Positions 7,547 to 10,728 of a stretch of 10,728 nt of DNA are shown here, one piece after another; positions within the stretch are counted from its first letter, which is position 1; every line of letters begins with the position of its first letter. The position numbers and the translations under genes were made by a program. This DNA is from an uncultured Chryseolinea sp. (GTDB lineage Bacteria; Bacteroidota; Bacteroidia; Cytophagales; Cyclobacteriaceae), in the NCBI GenBank assembly GCA_946478915.1, contig CAMLER010000110.1, forward strand, positions 1-10,728. The letters run 5' to 3'. The notes below the pieces were generated by a model. The model did not search any database and was not told the origin of the DNA. It was given only the letters and a program-made list of their open reading frames with translations.

Positions 7547-8569
7547 CTAATTCATGATGCGCCAAACCAGCTCGCGAAAAATTTGACCTTCGTCTGCAGA
7601 GCCGGTGTTCACTCCTTTCAATTTAAGATCGGCGTCTTTTATTGAAGACAGGTTGTCGATGATTTTTGGGAGAGGAAATTGACGTAAAGCCAAAGTATAA
7701 TCACGCAATGCATAAGGACTCACCTTCAATTCACTAGCCAATCCTTTTTCACTCTTATCTGCAACTTGCGCCGCTACCAAAAGCTTGCTGAAGAATGTAT
7801 AAAGAAAGGCAACAACAGGTATCATTGGGTTCTTCTTCGTATTGCTTTCAAAGTAGTTCACAATCTTATTTGCCAGCACAGGATCACGACGTAGAATGGC
7901 TTTCTGCAATTCAAAAACATTGTACTCTTTGCTGACACCAACCTGGTTCATAACCTGATCTACGCTGATTGATCCGGAGTCTGGAAGCGAAATAGTTAAC
8001 TTATCGATTTCGTTCGCCATTCGATGAAGATCGTTGCCTACGTATTCACACAAGACCTGAACTGCCTGCTGATCCATCGTCACTTTCTTGTCGTGTATAT
8101 ATTCGTAAACGAATTCCGGCAGTTGGTTCTCGTACAATTTTTTTGTGTTGAGCATTACGGCATATTGGTCGATTTTTTTGCCGAGCTCCCTTCGTTTGTC
8201 GAGTGTCTTGTGCTTGTGGCAAAATACAAGGACGGTGCTGGGTACCTGCTTGGTAAGATAGTCAAGCAGTAACTTTGCCCCTATTTCCTTGTTGAGATCC
8301 GGAATATCCTGGGCTTCTTTTACAATCACGACCTGTCTCTCAGCCATCATCGGAAATCTTCGAGCATTTGTAAGGATAGACGCCATCGTAACATCTTTTC
8401 CGTACATCACCACCTGATTGAAGCTGCGCTCTGATTCTGTAAGTGCATTTCTCTCGATGTAGTCAGAAATCAGGTCTATGTAGAATGTTTCTTCTCCCTG
8501 CAGAAAGTATACAGGTGCAAACTTTCCAGCCTTTAATTCAGTTAGTATTTTCTTTACCTGAGCGTCCAT
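7547..8569 (-). CDS. holA: DNA polymerase III subunit delta
   Basis: The 340-residue product matches HolA in length and layout. The N-terminal AAA+-like domain opens with APVYFLQGEETFYID (about residues 18-32), the family's characteristic segment, in which the normal Walker A lysine is absent. ERQVVIVKEAQDI and STVLVFCHKHKTLDKR (within about 75-130) are further typical stretches. A helical lid domain (about 140-210) and the C-terminal collar domain, including YNVFELQKAILRRD, complete it. Delta is the part of the clamp loader that opens the beta sliding clamp during replication and does not itself hydrolyse ATP. The start codon abuts the stop codon of the rhomboid gene (8570-8572) with no spacer, so it is probably translated from a shared message. 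It is a housekeeping gene unrelated in function to the envelope genes next door. Confidence 0.95.
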   Translation of the reverse strand: MDAQVKKILTELKAGKFAPVYFLQGEETFYIDLISDYIERNALTESERSFNQVVMYGKDVTMASILTNARRFPMMAERQVVIVKEAQDIPDLNKEIGAKLLLDYLTKQVPSTVLVFCHKHKTLDKRRELGKKIDQYAVMLNTKKLYENQLPEFVYEYIHDKKVTMDQQAVQVLCEYVGNDLHRMANEIDKLTISLPDSGSISVDQVMNQVGVSKEYNVFELQKAILRRDPVLANKIVNYFESNTKKNPMIPVVAFLYTFFSKLLVAAQVADKSEKGLASELKVSPYALRDYTLALRQFPLPKIIDNLSSIKDADLKLKGVNTGSADEGQIFRELVWRIMN

Positions 8570-9133
8570 TCAGTTTACGTTTTTCTCCTTGCTAAAGGTT
8601 ATTGCTGAAGCTATTCCCACGAGACCACCGGCAAAATGAGATTCCCAGGACACCCGCGGGTCACTAGGCAGCACACCATAGAAAACTCCACCGTACAATA
8701 CTAAGATAATTGTAGAAATAAAAAGCGATAAGAAGTCACGCCTGAAAAATCCAAAAAAAATAAGGAAGAACGCCAGCGCGTAAACAACTCCACTGGCACC
8801 AATATGATTTGCAGGTCGCGCAAACAGCCATACCAGAATATTGGTCCAGAAATATGCACGAAAGAATACTGCACCGCCAATTCTTTCATAAAAAAAGAAT
8901 AACACAGACCCAAGGAATAACATGGGAATTGTATTGGAGATCAAGTGAAGAATATCACCATGAATGAGTGGAGCGGTAAATATTCCGATAAGACCATGAA
9001 ATGTTCTGGGCTCGATACCAAAGACCACAAAGGGCAAGCCGATTAGTGATTCCATGTAAAATGTCGCCCACATCAGAAATGTGACCCTGAAGGGAATGAC
9101 GGAGCTACCAAAAATAGAGTTGTGTGATGCCAT
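8570..9133 (-). CDS. Rhomboid-family intramembrane serine protease
   Basis: This 187-residue polytopic protein contains the rhomboid hallmarks. HGDILHLISN (58-67) supplies the conserved His58, His63 and Asn67 of helix 2. GASG (112-115) places the nucleophile at Ser114 at the top of helix 4. SHFAGGLVG (165-173) supplies the partner His166 in helix 6. About six hydrophobic segments are visible, so this is the compact bacterial form without extra domains. Rhomboids cut transmembrane substrates within or near the membrane by a Ser-His dyad, and all key residues are present, so it should be active. The substrate cannot be read from sequence. It lies between the TerB-like gene (69-base gap) and holA (no gap). 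Confidence 0.93.
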   Translation of the reverse strand: MASHNSIFGSSVIPFRVTFLMWATFYMESLIGLPFVVFGIEPRTFHGLIGIFTAPLIHGDILHLISNTIPMLFLGSVLFFFYERIGGAVFFRAYFWTNILVWLFARPANHIGASGVVYALAFFLIFFGFFRRDFLSLFISTIILVLYGGVFYGVLPSDPRVSWESHFAGGLVGIASAITFSKEKNVN

Positions 9134-9202
9134 TCATTATTCCAAATGCAGATGCAAAGATGAAGAATGCGAGGCAACGAATTGTTACATTCAAAGGTGC
9201 TT

Positions 9203-9670
9203 TTAACGAATTATTTTTGAAGGATCATCCAGCATGGGTAACTGGATGTATTTAGCTTCTTCGGAGTCAACAGACATCATACCCCAAAGTCCACCTGACG
9301 ACCCAGCAATTTTTTGGGCGAGTTCTTTCAGCATGTCGTAGAAAGGCTTGGAGAACGATCTGTCTAATTTCTTTAATATAGGATTTAACTCGCTGAGTTC
9401 CTGAATCAAAATGGGATTGCGCTGGGAGGATTGATAAGGATAATTTTGGAGAAGGATTTTCAGCTTATCTTCAAAATCCTGGGAGACTTCCTTAAAATAA
9501 TTATCCAGAATGGTCTTATCTTTTTTCTTAACCGTTACGTTTATCGCTTCTTTAATTTCTCTCCTGTCGATCGTACCATCTGCGCCAGCAATGAGGATAC
9601 AAAGTACAACCGGCGCCTTTAGCATCAGCTCAACCCCAGTTTCGTTAAGACTTTCGAGTTCCTTGATCAT
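9203..9670 (-). CDS. Small TerB/DjlA-like helical protein
   Basis: A soluble protein of 155 residues with no signal peptide or membrane segment. The N-terminal part contains LCILIAGADGTIDRREIKEA (about 23-42), resembling the acidic ADGxxxxxE motif of TerB-like and DjlA N-terminal helical domains, which bind metal in some members. Most of the rest looks helical and charged (Lys/Glu/Leu-rich, 50-120). A Gly/Ser patch (GSSGGLWGMM, about 122-131) leads to a short tail ending PSKIIR. The family assignment rests on this one motif and is tentative. The name does not imply tellurite resistance. It is first in the run leading to the rhomboid and holA genes. Its ATG overlaps the stop codon of a possible 23-codon upstream ORF. 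Confidence 0.55.
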   Translation of the reverse strand: MIKELESLNETGVELMLKAPVVLCILIAGADGTIDRREIKEAINVTVKKKDKTILDNYFKEVSQDFEDKLKILLQNYPYQSSQRNPILIQELSELNPILKKLDRSFSKPFYDMLKELAQKIAGSSGGLWGMMSVDSEEAKYIQLPMLDDPSKIIR

Positions 9671-9738
9671 ATATGATATCCACTTACAAGCATCGATTCA
9701 TTCAAATGACCGATTTTTCCGGCTTTTCTTTGCTCCAT
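9667..9738 (-). CDS. Possible 23-residue small ORF upstream of the TerB-like gene
   Basis: On the minus strand an ATG (complement of 9736-9738) opens a 23-codon frame, starting MEQRKAGKIGHLNESML and ending with TGA at 9667-9669. The TGA overlaps the ATG of the TerB-like gene by two bases, an arrangement typical of translational coupling. AGGG lies five bases before its ATG, a plausible ribosome binding site in a genome where such sites are weak. It could be a leader peptide, a small protein or chance, and length alone gives little support. Confidence 0.25.
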   Translation of the reverse strand: MEQRKAGKIGHLNESMLVSGYHI

Positions 9739-9849
9739 TTTGACCCTATATATATACGATGATAGATATTCGGACGAATTGCATTTTTTCAACCTTTAAA
9801 TATCCGGTTATTAGTGTTGTGTAAAGCCACACTAACCGTAAGCGAACCC
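9671..9849. promoter_or_regulatory. Divergent intergenic region between the TerB-like gene and the response regulator
   Basis: These 179 bases must hold the promoters for two diverging genes. They are AT-rich, with a TATATATATA-type run near 9748-9759. I find no exact TAnnTTTG on either strand. The part nearest the regulator holds an imperfect dyad (9805-9838), and the part nearest the TerB-like gene holds the small ORF described separately. Confidence 0.5.
9805..9838. repeat. Imperfect dyad just upstream of the response regulator
   Basis: CGGTTA (9805-9810) pairs with TAACCG (9833-9838) and GTGT (9814-9817) pairs with ACAC (9829-9832), with a TTA bulge (9811-9813) and an 11-base loop. Read without the bulge, TTAGTGT/ACACTAA is a perfect 7-bp inverted repeat. 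It ends 11 bases before the start codon, so it could be an operator or a hairpin in the mRNA leader that limits translation. Confidence 0.5.
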
Positions 9850-10728
9850 ATGTACGACAAGGATCCAGTTAAAATATTTGTAGTTGAAGACGACCCGGCC
9901 TATACTAAGTTTTTAAAATATGTGCTGGGGCTGAACCCCGACTATGAGGTCGAATTCTATACTACGGGTAAGGATTGCGTTGCGAATCTTTATAAGAATC
10001 CTGCGATTATTACCCTAGACTACTCGTTGCCTGATGCACCTGGGGAAAAGGTGTTGGGTCAGATTCGGAGCCACGATCCTAATATTAATGTGATTATCGT
10101 CTCGGCACAGGAGAAAATTCATACGGCCGTAGAGTTGTTGAAGTCAGGTGCGTATGACTACATCTCAAAAGATCATGAAACAAAAGATCGACTTCTCAAC
10201 TCTATTAATAATGCGCGCAACAAGTCTTCGCTTATCAAAGAGATCGATCATTTAAAAAAGGAAATCTCTGAGAAATACGAGTTTGAAAAAAGTATTATCG
10301 GTACGAGTCCAGCGATTCGGAGAACTTTTGGTCTGCTGGAAAAAGCTGTTCAAACTAATATATCAGTTAGTATTTCAGGTGAAACCGGTACCGGTAAGGA
10401 ATTGGTTGCCAAGGCAATACACTATAACTCCAAAAGGAAAAATAAACCATTCGTGGCGGTGAATATCGCTGCAATTCCGCGTGATCTTATTGAAAGTGAG
10501 CTATTCGGACATGAAAAGGGAGCATTCACCGGAGCGCTGACAAGGCGCATCGGAAAGTTTGAAGAAGCGGAAGGCGGCTCTATTTTTCTCGATGAGATTG
10601 GTGAAATGGACCCGAACCTCCAGGCAAAATTGCTGCGTGTTTTACAAGAACGCGAAGTGACGCGAATCGGTGGCAACTCGGTCATCAAACTGGATGTACG
10701 AATCATTGCGGCTACGCATAAAGATCTG
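9850..10728 (+). CDS. Sigma-54-dependent response regulator (NtrC family), C-terminus outside the window
   Basis: The visible 293 residues begin with a receiver domain (about 7-122): acidic pair Asp14/Asp15, phospho-acceptor Asp57 in TLDYSLPD, Ser85 in VIIVSAQE and Lys107. A coiled-coil linker (about 126-147) leads into the AAA+ domain (from about 149). Walker A is GETGTGKE (177-184). The sigma-54 contact loop is GAFTGA (224-229) inside ELFGHEKGAFTGAL. Walker B is GGSIFLDEIGE (242-252), followed by LLRVLQEREVTRIGG and the RIIAATHKDL motif at the edge. Phosphorylation by a partner kinase should let it hydrolyse ATP and open promoters bound by sigma-54 RNA polymerase. The DNA-binding domain and the kinase are not in the window. 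It is the only plus-strand gene here. Confidence 0.95.
   Translation, partial: MYDKDPVKIFVVEDDPAYTKFLKYVLGLNPDYEVEFYTTGKDCVANLYKNPAIITLDYSLPDAPGEKVLGQIRSHDPNINVIIVSAQEKIHTAVELLKSGAYDYISKDHETKDRLLNSINNARNKSSLIKEIDHLKKEISEKYEFEKSIIGTSPAIRRTFGLLEKAVQTNISVSISGETGTGKELVAKAIHYNSKRKNKPFVAVNIAAIPRDLIESELFGHEKGAFTGALTRRIGKFEEAEGGSIFLDEIGEMDPNLQAKLLRVLQEREVTRIGGNSVIKLDVRIIAATHKDL

Noticed and set aside
9203..9670. Tellurite-resistance function for the TerB-like gene
   Set aside because: Only a short ADGTID-type motif supports the family, and no other ter genes are present.
9721..9733. Sigma-54 (-24/-12) promoter-like GG...GC pair upstream of the response regulator
   Set aside because: GG at 9721-9722 and GC at 9732-9733 are separated by 9 bases instead of the strict 10, and the flanking bases match poorly.
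10422..10706. Minus-strand open frame of 94 codons inside the response regulator
   Set aside because: It lies entirely antisense to the conserved AAA+ domain and its Ser/Arg-rich composition is typical of a reverse-frame artefact.

Overview
The window looks like a chromosomal piece of a Bacteroidota bacterium, probably a Cytophagales-type free-living species. The evidence is a Bacteroidota-style TonB start (inner-membrane anchor followed by PPLPEYGIELNFG), a plug-less TonB-receptor-like barrel ending in Phe, a well-spaced TTTG / TAnnTTTG promoter, and mostly weak Shine-Dalgarno sites. The genus is not determined. No rRNA, tRNA, CRISPR array, insertion sequence or phage gene was seen. The longest gaps between genes are 179 bases (9671-9849) and 170 bases (7377-7546), so the window is densely coded.

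Everything from 1 to 9670 is read from the minus strand and only the last gene is on the plus strand. In transcription order, the first minus-strand group is a TerB/DjlA-like small protein (9203-9670), a rhomboid intramembrane serine protease (8570-9133) and the DNA polymerase III delta subunit holA (7547-8569, touching the rhomboid gene with no spacer). After a 170-base gap comes a 1016-residue exported TPR solenoid (4326-7376), followed 11 bases later by an outer-membrane beta-barrel protein (2614-4314). After 173 bases containing a convincing promoter comes a membrane-anchored SPOR-domain protein (1568-2440), then ExbB/TolQ (835-1512), ExbD/TolR (339-728) and a TonB-like protein (1-338, cut by the window edge).

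The left 7.4 kb reads as one envelope-spanning system: a proton-driven motor (ExbB-ExbD), a TonB-type arm, a SPOR protein of the kind that binds septal peptidoglycan, a periplasmic TPR scaffold and an outer-membrane barrel. This parts list resembles the Tol-Pal system (TolQ, TolR, TolA, CpoB) and is the most interesting hypothesis here. It is an inference from gene content and order, not a demonstrated function.

On the right, a response regulator with a sigma-54 AAA+ domain (9850 to the window end) is transcribed divergently from the TerB-like gene. The 179-base gap between them holds an imperfect dyad just before the regulator's start codon and a possible 23-codon ORF that overlaps the TerB-like start.
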